Part shown: positions 43,084-51,624 of the stretch, in pieces | Numbering within the stretch: the first letter of the stretch is position 1 | Layout: every line of letters begins with the position of its first letter | Assembly (NCBI RefSeq): GCF_003063315.1 | Contig: NZ_NERV01000002.1 | Location: forward strand, 558,001 to 622,000 | Reading direction: 5' to 3' | Origin: Limnohabitans sp. T6-5 | Lineage (GTDB): Bacteria; Pseudomonadota; Gammaproteobacteria; Burkholderiales; Burkholderiaceae_C | Length of the DNA: 64,000 nucleotides | The notes under the pieces: model-generated | Told to the model about the DNA's origin: nothing | What the model saw: the letters and a program-made list of their open reading frames with translations, nothing else | Database searches by the model: none | Translations under genes and position numbers: made by a program

Positions 43084-43671
43084 GTGAGCAATGATCCCAA
43101 AATCAAAGGTGGTGCCAAGGCCAAGCTGCGAGCGCATTTCCTGTCCAACATCGGTCGAATCATGGACTCCGAAGAATTGAGGTTTGTGGCCGACAACCAA
43201 TCCGAATGGGCGAGAAGAGTTCGTGAACTGCGCACCGAAGAGGGTTACCAAATCTTGACGCACAACGACCGAAGTGAACTCAAGCCCGGTCAATACCTTC
43301 TGGAAACGCCAAAGCCCCAACCTGCTTTTGCCAGAGCCATCTCCAAAGAAACCCGCGCCTTTGTGCTGGATCGCAATGGTTTCACTTGCCAGATGTGCGG
43401 CGCCGTGGCGGGAGAGGCACACCCTTATGACACCACCCGAAAAACGCGCCTGCACTTGGGACACGTCATCGACAAAAGCATGGGCGGCACCGATGACCCG
43501 TCCAACCTGCGAGCCATCTGCTCGGTCTGCAACGAAGGCGCATCCAACGCCACGCTGACCCGGCCTGATCTACAGAAACTGCTGATTCAGGTCCGCCGTG
43601 CCACTTCGCAAGACCAACTGGAAGTCTTGCGTTGGTTGATGAAAAAATTCCCGAAACAATCGCAAGCGTAA
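43084..43671 (+). CDS. HNH endonuclease, likely restriction partner of the methyltransferase
   Basis: A 195-aa protein, GTG start 2 bp after the methyltransferase stop. The HNH domain spans about residues 98-165: CQMCGAVAGEAHPYD, then LHLGHVIDKSMGGTDDPSNL and RAICSVCNEG. It has two CxxC pairs for structural zinc and an H-N-H-type core. The N-terminal 90 residues (SEELRFVADNQSEWARRVRE) probably bind DNA or dimerise. Gene pairing with a C5 methyltransferase makes a type II restriction endonuclease the simplest reading. The recognition sequence is unknown. Confidence 0.85.
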   Translation: MSNDPKIKGGAKAKLRAHFLSNIGRIMDSEELRFVADNQSEWARRVRELRTEEGYQILTHNDRSELKPGQYLLETPKPQPAFARAISKETRAFVLDRNGFTCQMCGAVAGEAHPYDTTRKTRLHLGHVIDKSMGGTDDPSNLRAICSVCNEGASNATLTRPDLQKLLIQVRRATSQDQLEVLRWLMKKFPKQSQA

Positions 43672-43692
43672 AGTCTGAGAGCCTGCTGACGT

Positions 43693-44007
43693 TCAGTCTG
43701 GCACATGCAACACGATGCCATCGAGCACAGCAGACGCGATCAGCTGGCAGCTCAAGCGGCTGCCGCTTTGGCGGGGCGCGATGACGATGTCGAGCATGGC
43801 GTTTTCCACCTCGTCCATGGGTGGGCAGGCGGCCAGCCAAGCTTCGTCAACATAGACGTGGCAAGTGGCGCACGACAGGCAGCCACCACATTCGCCCGCG
43901 ACGCCGGGAATGCCATTCATCTGCGCGGCGTCCATCAGGTTGGTGCCGTCGTTCACGTCGTCGCTCACGCGGTCGCCGTTGCTCATGATCCAGTGCACTT
44001 GGGGCAT
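43693..44007 (-). CDS. [2Fe-2S] ferredoxin (adrenodoxin/putidaredoxin type)
   Basis: A 104-aa ferredoxin. The C-x5-C-x2-C pattern in GECGGCLSCATCHVYVDEAW near residues 38-57 and the fourth ligand in SRLSCQLIAS near 86 match putidaredoxin-type ferredoxins that feed bacterial P450s. The protein also carries an extra Cys (CGGC) within the loop. It lies 18 bp after the GS-like gene in the P450 unit. A cognate ferredoxin reductase is not encoded in this block. Confidence 0.94.
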   Translation of the reverse strand: MPQVHWIMSNGDRVSDDVNDGTNLMDAAQMNGIPGVAGECGGCLSCATCHVYVDEAWLAACPPMDEVENAMLDIVIAPRQSGSRLSCQLIASAVLDGIVLHVPD

Positions 44008-44025
44008 GGGGTGGGTTCTTTCAGG

Positions 44026-45318
44026 TCAGATGAATCGGATGTAGTGGTCGCGCAGCGCGTCGCCTTCGAGGCCTGCGGTGCGTTCGATCTCGTGGCGCTT
44101 GATGCCCACATGGTTGGCCACCAGGCCTTCGCCCAGCGCCTGGGTCAGCGCCGTGTCGGCTTCGAGCGCATCCAGTGCGCCCGCCAAGGTGCCCGGCACA
44201 CTGTGGGTGGCGTCCTTGTTTTCCAGACAATCGCCGGTTTCGGCGGGCTGCAACTTGTAAGCATTGGCCACGCCCAAGCGTGCGGCCTGCAGCACGGCGG
44301 CGGTGTGGGTGTAGGGGTTGGCCGCAGCGTCGCCCATGCGGTGCTCGATGCGTGCGCCCGGACCGCTTTCAGCCGACAGGCGCACTGTGACGCCCCGGTG
44401 GTCTACCGCCCAGTTTTGCCAGAAGCCCGAGAGGCTGGCCGGTTGCAGGCGCTGGTAGGAGTTGGCGCTGGGGGCCAACAAGCCCGCCAGCGCCTGGTGG
44501 TGGTGCATCAGCCCGGCGGTGCAGCCGAGCGTCAATGCGTTGAACTGGCTCGCGTCGTGCCCACCCGAGATGGCGTTGTGGCCCTGAGCATCGCGCAGGC
44601 TGAAGTTGATGTGCACCCCGCTGCCCCCCACGGTAAGGATGGGTTTGGGCATGAAGGTCAACACAATGCCGTGCTGGAAAGCCACTTCGCGCGCCAAGAG
44701 GCGGAACAAAAAGATGTCGTCCACCGCCTTGACGGCGCGGTCGTACTTCAGCGTGAACTCGAACTGCGGCGCATCGTATTCGGTGTTCATGCTGTCGATG
44801 CGAAAGCCCGCGGCCGTGGCCTTTTCCCAAAGGGCGTCGGTGAAGCCCCTCGGGTCGGCAAAGGGACCCGTGGCATACACATGGGCCGCGGGCGTGTCGT
44901 AGGGTTTGAGCGAGCCATCCGGCTCGATCTGGAATGCAAAGGCTTCGAGCTCAATGCCCACCATCGGGTCGTAACCCATGGCTTGCCAGTCGGCCACGGC
45001 GCGCTTGAGCGCACTGCGCCCGCACATGGGCAGGGGCGTGCCGTCGTTGGCTTTGAGATCGCCAATGGCCACCTTCGTGAACGGCTGCCAGCCGGGGCGG
45101 ATGTCATCGGCGGTGTAGGCTGCCTCCATGTCCGGCAGGCCTTCCATGACCATGGCGCCGGGCACCGGGATCAGCTCTTTCTCATACGTCACGCCAAAGG
45201 TGCCGCGACAAAAGCGGGCGCCGCCGCCTTGACCGGGTTGGAGCGTGACGTATTTGCCCCGCGCAATGGCCAGGTGGTCACAAAACAGCACCCGCAGGCG
45301 TTCTTGAACATTGGACAT
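44026..45318 (-). CDS. Glutamine synthetase-like ligase (type III / gamma-glutamylamide synthetase)
   Basis: A 430-aa GS-fold protein starting MSNVQERLRVLFCDH. GS blocks are present: GIELEAFAFQIEPDG near residue 120, GGSGVHINFSLRD near 230, LAPSANSYQRLQPASLSG near 283 and EHRMGDAAANPYTHTAAVLQ near 322. The second His of the usual HxH in the ATP/metal loop is Asn (HIN). Length and blocks fit PuuA/GlnT-like ligases that attach glutamate to an amine, not housekeeping GlnA. It lies 23 bp after the P450 gene. It probably traps an amine as its gamma-glutamyl amide. Confidence 0.88.
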   Translation of the reverse strand: MSNVQERLRVLFCDHLAIARGKYVTLQPGQGGGARFCRGTFGVTYEKELIPVPGAMVMEGLPDMEAAYTADDIRPGWQPFTKVAIGDLKANDGTPLPMCGRSALKRAVADWQAMGYDPMVGIELEAFAFQIEPDGSLKPYDTPAAHVYATGPFADPRGFTDALWEKATAAGFRIDSMNTEYDAPQFEFTLKYDRAVKAVDDIFLFRLLAREVAFQHGIVLTFMPKPILTVGGSGVHINFSLRDAQGHNAISGGHDASQFNALTLGCTAGLMHHHQALAGLLAPSANSYQRLQPASLSGFWQNWAVDHRGVTVRLSAESGPGARIEHRMGDAAANPYTHTAAVLQAARLGVANAYKLQPAETGDCLENKDATHSVPGTLAGALDALEADTALTQALGEGLVANHVGIKRHEIERTAGLEGDALRDHYIRFI

Positions 45319-45341
45319 GGTGATTCCTTTCAACCCTAGGT

Positions 45342-46607
45342 TCAGATGAGATGCATGCGCACCGGCAGGCGTTTGATGCCACAAACAAAATTCGAGCGCA
45401 AAAAGGCGTGTTCGCCCGTTTGCTCGATGCGGTCAACACGTTGGATCAACTCTTGCAGCAAGACGCGAAGCTCCAGCCGTGCCAGCCACATGCCCAGACA
45501 GGCGTGCGCCCCGCCCTGCCCAAACGACAGGTGGCGGTTCACACCCCGGCTGAGGTTGACGGTGAAAGGCCGGTCAAAAGCCCGCTCGTCGCGGTTGCCC
45601 GAGATGAACCACAAGAGCACCTTGTCGCCCGCCTTGACTTTTTTGCTGTGGTACTCGAAGTCCTCGGTCGCGGTGCGGCGAAAGTGCGTGGCAGGCGATG
45701 CCCAACGGATGAATTCGTCGGCCACGCCCTCCCAGGCGGCCTCGCCCTGCACCGCCTTGAGTTGCTGCATCAGACCCGGCTGGTTGGCCAGCGCGTGCAA
45801 GGCCGCCGCAATCGAATAGCGAGTGGTGTCGTTGCCCGCCGCCACCAGCAGGCAAAAGAAATTGCGGAACTCGGTGTCGCTGATGACATTGCCTTGCGCA
45901 TCGGGCTGGGTGATCAGGTGCAGCACGCCGCTGGTGTCACCCGCTGCGCGTTTGCGCTCCATCATCTGGGCCGCGTAGTCGAACAAGTCAGCCCCGGCAG
46001 GCGAGCGAAATGGCATGAAGCGGTAGGCCTCGGTGTCCATTTTGTCGACCACATGGCTGGTGAAGTCGCTGTCGGTGTTGGCCATGAGCGCGTCGCCCTT
46101 GTCCACCAGCCAGTCCAGATCCTCCTCGGGCAGGCCCGCGATGCGCCCCAGCATGCGCATGGGCAGCTGGCGGGCGATCTGGTGCGTGGCGTCAAACTCG
46201 CCCAGCCCCAGCGCTTGGTCGAGGATGCCCACACAAAGTTCGCGGATCTGGTCTTCGTACAGCGCCATCATGGGCTTGGAAAAGGCCTTGGCCACCAGCA
46301 TGCGGGTGCGGGTGTGCTCGGGCGGGTCGGTCTCTTGGAAGGTGCGCCGCGCCATGTACTCCTCGTGCGACTGGTCCTCCATGCGGATGCCTTGGGCCGA
46401 AGACAGGCGCTGGTGGTTGCGGTTGAGCTCCAGGATGTCGGCATGCCGCGTGACCGACCAAAAGCCCTTGCCTTCGGACCAATCGCACCAGGCCATCGGG
46501 TCCTCGTCGCGAAGGCGCTGGAAGGTGTTGTGCGGCGTGCCGTTAACATAGCTGTCGTGGTCCGCCAGGTCGGCGTGGCCATCGTCGGTGGGGTGCCAGA
46601 CGGTCAT
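45342..46607 (-). CDS. Cytochrome P450 (bacterial class I)
   Basis: A 421-aa soluble P450. The I-helix oxygen-binding motif LLVAAGNDTTRYSI lies near residue 252, the K-helix region near 300, and the haem loop FGQGGAHACLGMWLARLE near 370 with the thiolate Cys. N-terminal WCDWSEGKGFWSVTRHADI and RTFQETDPPEHTRTRMLVAKAF fit CYP families that oxidise small molecules. It overlaps the amidotransferase gene by 4 bp and precedes GS-like and ferredoxin genes. Such sets (P450, ferredoxin, GS-like) are known from cyclic amine (piperidine, pyrrolidine, morpholine) degradation, so N-dealkylation or ring hydroxylation of an amine is inferred. Confidence 0.92.
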   Translation of the reverse strand: MTVWHPTDDGHADLADHDSYVNGTPHNTFQRLRDEDPMAWCDWSEGKGFWSVTRHADILELNRNHQRLSSAQGIRMEDQSHEEYMARRTFQETDPPEHTRTRMLVAKAFSKPMMALYEDQIRELCVGILDQALGLGEFDATHQIARQLPMRMLGRIAGLPEEDLDWLVDKGDALMANTDSDFTSHVVDKMDTEAYRFMPFRSPAGADLFDYAAQMMERKRAAGDTSGVLHLITQPDAQGNVISDTEFRNFFCLLVAAGNDTTRYSIAAALHALANQPGLMQQLKAVQGEAAWEGVADEFIRWASPATHFRRTATEDFEYHSKKVKAGDKVLLWFISGNRDERAFDRPFTVNLSRGVNRHLSFGQGGAHACLGMWLARLELRVLLQELIQRVDRIEQTGEHAFLRSNFVCGIKRLPVRMHLI

Positions 46608-47341
46608 GGGCGGGTGTTCCTTGCATGTTCAATGAATTGCGCCATCCACTGGCCAAACAGCGGCACATCGGCGGCCTGCTGCAGGCTGCCGTGAGCGCGG
46701 GCCAGGGTGTCGTTGTCGAGCTTGTCGGCCAGGTAGCCCAGCAGCGCCTGCATGAACACCTTCGGCATTTCGGGGTGGTATTGGGTGGTCCAGATGTGCT
46801 GGCCGATCTGCATCGAGCCGATGGGGCAAAAATCGCTGCCACCCAAGCACCCGGCACCCTCGGGCATGCGGGCGACCTGTTCGTTGTGGGCCGCCATCAA
46901 GGTGGTGGTGCTGTGAAAGGGCTGCATCCAGGGACGTTTGGCCTGCCAGTGCGTTGGGGCGGTGCCCAAGCCCCAACCCGCCGCATTGCGCGCCACCTGC
47001 CCGCCCAGCGCCCGGGCCACCGCTTGGTGCCCAAAGCACAGGCCAATCAACGGCTGGCGGGCCGCATCGACGGCGCGGATGAAATCCAGCAACGGCCCGA
47101 CCCAAGGCAGGCTGTCGTCGTTGACCGAGGCCGGGCTACCGGTGATCACATAGCCGTCAAAGTCTGCGGGGCTCGTTGGCAGCACCCCGTCCTTGACCGG
47201 CAAAACCTCGTAAGACCAGTCCGGACGCAGAGGCTGCAGCAGCTGGACCACCTTTTGCCCGTCGTTCGGGAAATGCGCGGCAAACGCCGAGGTGTCGTCG
47301 TTGGTCAGCAAAACGGCGATATGCAGCTTCGGCAGGTTCAT
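46604..47341 (-). CDS. Class I glutamine amidotransferase-like protein (GATase1)
   Basis: A 245-aa GATase-fold protein. The nucleophile elbow LIGLCFGHQAVARALGG near residue 100 and TTQYHPEMPKVFMQ near 183 give the Cys-His-Glu triad. It is related to GMP-synthase-like and PuuD gamma-glutamyl hydrolases. In a locus with a GS-like ligase, its natural role would be hydrolysis of a gamma-glutamyl amide to release glutamate, as PuuD does. It is first in the unit, and its ATG faces a divergent AraC gene over 155 bp. Confidence 0.85.
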   Translation of the reverse strand: MNLPKLHIAVLLTNDDTSAFAAHFPNDGQKVVQLLQPLRPDWSYEVLPVKDGVLPTSPADFDGYVITGSPASVNDDSLPWVGPLLDFIRAVDAARQPLIGLCFGHQAVARALGGQVARNAAGWGLGTAPTHWQAKRPWMQPFHSTTTLMAAHNEQVARMPEGAGCLGGSDFCPIGSMQIGQHIWTTQYHPEMPKVFMQALLGYLADKLDNDTLARAHGSLQQAADVPLFGQWMAQFIEHARNTRP

Positions 47342-47409
47342 CGGGTGTCTTTCAATCTGGTGCCCATGCTATGCACAAGGCGGACAAGGCACTATCAAGT
47401 TTGGGCACC

Positions 47410-47466
47410 GTGCACCCCGGGTTTTCACGAAAAAGCCCGCACTTCGGAACCGGGCACACTCAGGGG
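47410..47466. promoter_or_regulatory. Divergent promoter region with boxes shared with the amidase leader
   Basis: GTGCACCCCGGGTTTT (47410-47425) and GGCACACTCAGG (47453-47464) recur with few changes at 51583-51600 and 51605-51618. They lie between the GATase and AraC starts. They could be activator sites for the AraC protein. The similarity is seen; the function is inferred. Confidence 0.35.
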
Positions 47467-47496
47467 CATGCATTTGCGCCGCGTTTTCTCCCCTAG

Positions 47497-48456
47497 ATGA
47501 GCACCCCTGCCACTGATTCCCCCTGGGTCCAGGTGCTCGACACCCAGGACATGGACCAGCACGCCCTGGCCCAGCAGGGCTGGGCGCTGCAATACGAACA
47601 GCTCTCGCCCGGCCAGTTCAAGGGGCGCATCCACCAGGTGCAACTGCCCGAGGTGACCCTGCTGCGCGAAGACACCAGCATCGCCTTGCGCCAGCGGGGT
47701 CGGCTCGACGAAAGCGTGTACGGCTTTGCCATGGCTTTGCAAGATTCCCCCGACCTGTTTTTCAACGGCCAACGGGTGCCAGCCCACGCCATCATGTGCG
47801 GCAAGGGCGACGAGGTGGACCTGACCACGCCGCCCCACTTCACCCTGATCGCGGTGGTGGTGGAGCGCAGCCTGCTCAACCCACTGTGGGAGCGCATGTA
47901 CCAAAAACCCCTGGCGCACTGGCTTGAAAAGCAGCTGGTGCTGCAAACCACCGACATCAAAGCGCAGAACCTGCGCGACCTGCAGCTGACCGTGCTGGAC
48001 CAGGCCAGCGCTCTGGCGCACCGCCAGCATGACCCGCAGGCCCTGCGCCAGCTGCGCGACGAGATCCTGATGGAATGGCTCGAAGCCCTGCCCGCCCAAG
48101 TCGACACGTCCGAGTTGCCCAACCTGGAGCGGCGCAAAAAACTGGTGGACCGGGCCTGCGAGCTGATGATGGGCCATGCCGACGAGCCCCTGTCCATCCT
48201 AGAGGTGTGCAGCCGCGTGGGCACGAGCAGGCGAAAGCTCAACTATTGCTTTCAGGATGTGCTGGGCACCACGCCCATCAAGTACCTGCGTTCGCTCCGC
48301 CTGAACAGCGTGCGCCGCGCCCTGCGCCAGGCGGCACCGGGCGAGACCATCCAAGACATCGCCTCACACTGGGGCTTTTGGCACCTGAGCCAGTTTGCAC
48401 AGGACTACAAACACCTGTTTGGCGAACTCCCATCGGACACCTTGCGCCAACGATGA
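47497..48456 (+). CDS. AraC family transcriptional regulator
   Basis: A 319-aa regulator. A C-terminal double HTH covers about residues 225-315: EPLSILEVCSRVGTSRRKLN and YCFQDVLGTTPIKYLRSLRL, then IQDIASHWGFWHLSQFAQDY, KHLFGELPSDTLRQR. The N-terminal 200 residues (LHLRQRGRLDESVYGFAMAL region) resemble the EutR-type AraC_binding_2 domain. It is divergent from the P450 unit and overlaps the EamA gene by 4 bp. It likely activates one or both flanking units in response to the amine. Confidence 0.88.
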   Translation: MSTPATDSPWVQVLDTQDMDQHALAQQGWALQYEQLSPGQFKGRIHQVQLPEVTLLREDTSIALRQRGRLDESVYGFAMALQDSPDLFFNGQRVPAHAIMCGKGDEVDLTTPPHFTLIAVVVERSLLNPLWERMYQKPLAHWLEKQLVLQTTDIKAQNLRDLQLTVLDQASALAHRQHDPQALRQLRDEILMEWLEALPAQVDTSELPNLERRKKLVDRACELMMGHADEPLSILEVCSRVGTSRRKLNYCFQDVLGTTPIKYLRSLRLNSVRRALRQAAPGETIQDIASHWGFWHLSQFAQDYKHLFGELPSDTLRQR

Positions 48457-49328
48457 GCACCGCCCAGGCCACACGACTGACGGCCATCCTGACCATGGTG
48501 GCGGCCATGGCCTGCCTGTCCACGCAAGACACCTTCAGCAAAAAGCTGATGCTCAGCGTGGCCCCGGTCATCATCATCTGGACACGCTACGCCCTGCAGA
48601 CTGCACTGGTGGGCGTGAGCATCTGGCACAAAGGCTCGCCGCAATTGCTGCGCACGCGCCAGTGGCGGCTGCAACTGCTGCGCGGCACTCTGGTGGTGGG
48701 CGGCAGCGTCTGCGGCTACGGCGCACTGCAGCGCATGCCCGTGGCCGAGTTCACCGCCATCTATTGCCTGGTGCCGCTGGCTGTCACCTTTGTGGCCCGC
48801 TTCGTCATGAAGGAACACGTCTCGCCTGTCGGCTGGCTGTGCGTGGCAGGCGGCCTGTGTGGCGCTTTACTGGTGGTGCGCCCGGGTGGCCATGTGGACC
48901 CGACGGGCGCAGCGCTGGCCCTGATGGGCGTGGTCTGCTACACCGGCTTTCAGACCCTGACGGGCTACCTGGCACGCCAGGACTCGCCGCTGACCATCCA
49001 GCTGTGCACCAGCGCGTTTGGCTTGGTGTGCCTGTCCCTGGTCCTGCCATTTTTCTGGCCCAACGGGCTGCCTTGGCCGGACTTGGCTCTGCTGCTCTTC
49101 GTCGCGCTGGCGGGGTCTTACGGGCAGTATTTCACCGTGCTGGCGTTCTCCAAAGCCCCGGCATCCACCCTCTCGCCTTACCTGTACACCGCCATCGGCT
49201 TCTCCGCCCTGGGCGGCTGGCTGATGTTTGACCACCTGCCCGACGCCCTGGCCATCTGCGGCATCCTGATGATCGTGTTGTTTGGCTTGGCGGCAGGCTG
49301 GCTGAACCAGCGCAAGGCCCCACCATGA
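48453..49328 (+). CDS. EamA/DMT family small-molecule transporter
   Basis: A 291-aa membrane protein with ten hydrophobic segments in two EamA repeats, the first starting ILTMVAAMACLSTQDTFSKK and the second around VDPTGAALALMGVVCYTGFQ. ATGA overlaps join it to araC before and the M14-like gene after. DMT proteins usually export metabolites or amino acids; some import. The substrate is unknown. Confidence 0.9.
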   Translation: MSTAQATRLTAILTMVAAMACLSTQDTFSKKLMLSVAPVIIIWTRYALQTALVGVSIWHKGSPQLLRTRQWRLQLLRGTLVVGGSVCGYGALQRMPVAEFTAIYCLVPLAVTFVARFVMKEHVSPVGWLCVAGGLCGALLVVRPGGHVDPTGAALALMGVVCYTGFQTLTGYLARQDSPLTIQLCTSAFGLVCLSLVLPFFWPNGLPWPDLALLLFVALAGSYGQYFTVLAFSKAPASTLSPYLYTAIGFSALGGWLMFDHLPDALAICGILMIVLFGLAAGWLNQRKAPP

Positions 49329-50395
49329 CCACCCCGCGCTTTTGCCCCAACTACCGCGAGGCCCGTGCGCTCTTTTTACAGGCTGCCGATGCCTGCGGGG
49401 CGAAGTTGCACAGTGTCAACTTGCCCTTGCTCGGCGCGCAAGGCGAAGCGCTGGGCATGGACGTGGCGGTGCACGGTCCGGCCAATGCCTCCAAAGTGTT
49501 GATGACCACCAGCGCGGTGCACGGCATCGAGGGCTTTTGTGGCTCGGCCATCCAGACCGGGCTGTTGCAACAACTGACACTGCCCCCCGATGTGGCGGTG
49601 GTGCATGTGCATGCGGTCAACCCTCATGGCTTTTCGCACGCACGGCGGGTCAACGAAGACAACGTCGACCTCAACCGCAACTTCATCGACTTTAACCAGC
49701 CCCTGCCGGTCAACGCCGATTACGCCGAGATCCACGCCCTGCTGCTTCCCGAGCACTGGCCGCCCACGCCCGAGCAGGCCGCCGCGCTGCAGGCGCAAGC
49801 CCAGATCTGGGGTGATCGGCGCATGCAGCGGGCCATCACCAGCGGGCAGTACCAATATCCAGACGGTGTGTGGTTTGGCGGGCTCGCCCCCACCTGGAGC
49901 CACCGCACCTTCCGGCAAGTGCTGCAAGACCATCTGGGGCAGGCCCGGCAGATCGCTTGGATCGACCTGCACACGGGTCTGGGCCCACACGGGCACGGCG
50001 AGCGCATTTTTGCCTGCACAGACACGGGCCCAACATTGCATCGCGCCCGCCAGTGGTGGGGAGCAGACATCACCTCGGTGGACACGGGCACATCCAAAAG
50101 TGTGCCCTTGTCCGGCCCAATCCAGATGGCCATCTACGAGGAGTGCCCGCAGGCCCAGTACACGGGCATTTGCCTGGAGTTTGGCACCCTGCCGCTGGCG
50201 CAGATGATTTTGGCCATGCGCGCTGACCATTGGCTGGCTTTGCACCCCGAGACCCCGCCCGCGCAGCAGGCGGCCATCCGGGCGGCCATGCGCGAAGCGT
50301 TCAACCCACCCTCCAGCGACTGGCAGCAACAGGTCTGGCGCCAAGGCCTGCAAGCGGCGCAGCAGGCGGTGCAGGGTTTGGCAAAGCAGCCCTGA
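49325..50395 (+). CDS. DUF2817 / M14-like zinc carboxypeptidase family protein
   Basis: A 356-aa cytoplasmic protein. The metal site is visible as HxxE in SAVHGIEGFCGSA near residue 60, with NPHGFSHARRVNEDNVDLNR near 97, and the third ligand in WIDLHTGLGPHG near 210. A catalytic Glu may be in ICLEFGTLPL near 275. These match DUF2817, which resembles M14 carboxypeptidases and succinylglutamate desuccinylase/aspartoacylase-type enzymes. Hydrolysis of an N-acyl or peptide-like compound in the same pathway as the amidases is plausible. No signal peptide is present. Confidence 0.85.
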   Translation: MTTPRFCPNYREARALFLQAADACGAKLHSVNLPLLGAQGEALGMDVAVHGPANASKVLMTTSAVHGIEGFCGSAIQTGLLQQLTLPPDVAVVHVHAVNPHGFSHARRVNEDNVDLNRNFIDFNQPLPVNADYAEIHALLLPEHWPPTPEQAAALQAQAQIWGDRRMQRAITSGQYQYPDGVWFGGLAPTWSHRTFRQVLQDHLGQARQIAWIDLHTGLGPHGHGERIFACTDTGPTLHRARQWWGADITSVDTGTSKSVPLSGPIQMAIYEECPQAQYTGICLEFGTLPLAQMILAMRADHWLALHPETPPAQQAAIRAAMREAFNPPSSDWQQQVWRQGLQAAQQAVQGLAKQP

Positions 50396-50542
50396 AACCG
50401 GGCCGCCTGGCACTTTTGGGGAAAACCCCGCCCGGCGTTTGCCATTTTTCGATACAGGGAAACGGGCAAGTTGTTCAGACTGTGGATTCCCCGTGACCGC
50501 AGCATGTGCGGCCGCCACCACAACACCCGAGGACGACAAACC

Positions 50543-51520
50543 ATGATTTCACGCCGTACGATTTCGCGACTGCTCGCTGGCCTGCTGGGCAGCCTGATGG
50601 TGCTCAGCGCCACTGCACAGGGTTTCCCCAACAAGATGGTCACCGTGATGGTGCCCTACCCTGCGGGCGGCCCTTCGGATGCGGTGGCCCGCCTGGTGCA
50701 GGTCGAATACGAAAAACACCTCGGCCAGAAAATGATGGTCGAGAACCTGGGCGGCGTGAGCGGCGCTTTGGGCGTTCAAAAAGTGCTGGCGGCCCCTGCT
50801 GACGGCTACTACCAACTGCTGAGCACCCCCATGGAGCTGGTGATGGCCCCCCTGGCCCTGTCGGCCGTCAAGTTCAAGCCCGAAGAAGTCCGCATGGCCA
50901 GCCTGATGGGCCGCACCTCGATCGGCCTGGCGGTGCGCAAGGACCTGCCGGTCAACAACCTGCCGGAATTCCTGGCCTGGGCCAAGGGCAAGCAGGTCAG
51001 CTACGCCAGCGTAGGCCAGGGCTCGCTGTACCACATCATGGGTGAGCGCTTCAAAACCCTGACCGGACTGGACATGTTGCATGTGCCCTACAAAGCGGCC
51101 GTGCAGATCTACACCGACTTGGGCGGCAACAGCGTGGACATGGCCTTTGTCCCTGTGGCAGGCCCCATCATTGGCATGGTCAAGGACAACCGCTTCAAGA
51201 TCATCGGCATCTCGTCCACCGCCCCTCACCCCCAACTGCCCGATGCCGCGCCCATCAGCGCGCAGCGCGGCATGTCCGACTTCGTGTTCGACATCTGGAT
51301 CGGTCTGCAGGTGTCTAAAAACACGCCCGACGCCGTGGTCCAAAAACTCAACCAGGCCATGAACGAGGCCATCAAGTCCGAAGCCTTTGTCAAGGGCATG
51401 ACCACCACCGGCAGCCAGGTGCCTGCAAGCATGAGCGTGGCTGAAGTCGACCGCTTCTACACCCAGGAGGTGTCCCGCTACCGCGCCTTGTTCAAGGCCG
51501 CCAACGTCGAACCTCAATGA
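50543..51520 (+). CDS. Bug/TctC-type periplasmic binding protein (amidase locus)
   Basis: A 325-aa receptor. Signal peptide ISRLLAGLLGSLMVLSATAQ, mature FPNKMVTVMVPYPAGGPSDAVARLV, VENLGGVSGALGVQKVLAAPADGY and HVPYKAAVQIYTDLGGNSVDMAF are typical. ATG at 50543; the frame is open 72 nt further upstream but lacks a suitable start and SD. It is followed 104 bp later by two amidase genes, so the ligand may be an amide or its acid. No TctA/TctB partner is nearby. Confidence 0.9.
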   Translation: MISRRTISRLLAGLLGSLMVLSATAQGFPNKMVTVMVPYPAGGPSDAVARLVQVEYEKHLGQKMMVENLGGVSGALGVQKVLAAPADGYYQLLSTPMELVMAPLALSAVKFKPEEVRMASLMGRTSIGLAVRKDLPVNNLPEFLAWAKGKQVSYASVGQGSLYHIMGERFKTLTGLDMLHVPYKAAVQIYTDLGGNSVDMAFVPVAGPIIGMVKDNRFKIIGISSTAPHPQLPDAAPISAQRGMSDFVFDIWIGLQVSKNTPDAVVQKLNQAMNEAIKSEAFVKGMTTTGSQVPASMSVAEVDRFYTQEVSRYRALFKAANVEPQ

Positions 51521-51624
51521 CGTGAACCCTGCGGCGCGAAAGCGCTGCACCACTCGACGGCCCGGGACATGCACACACCACCGTGCATCCCCGGGTTTTT
51601 CATTGGCACACACTCAGGCCCGGC

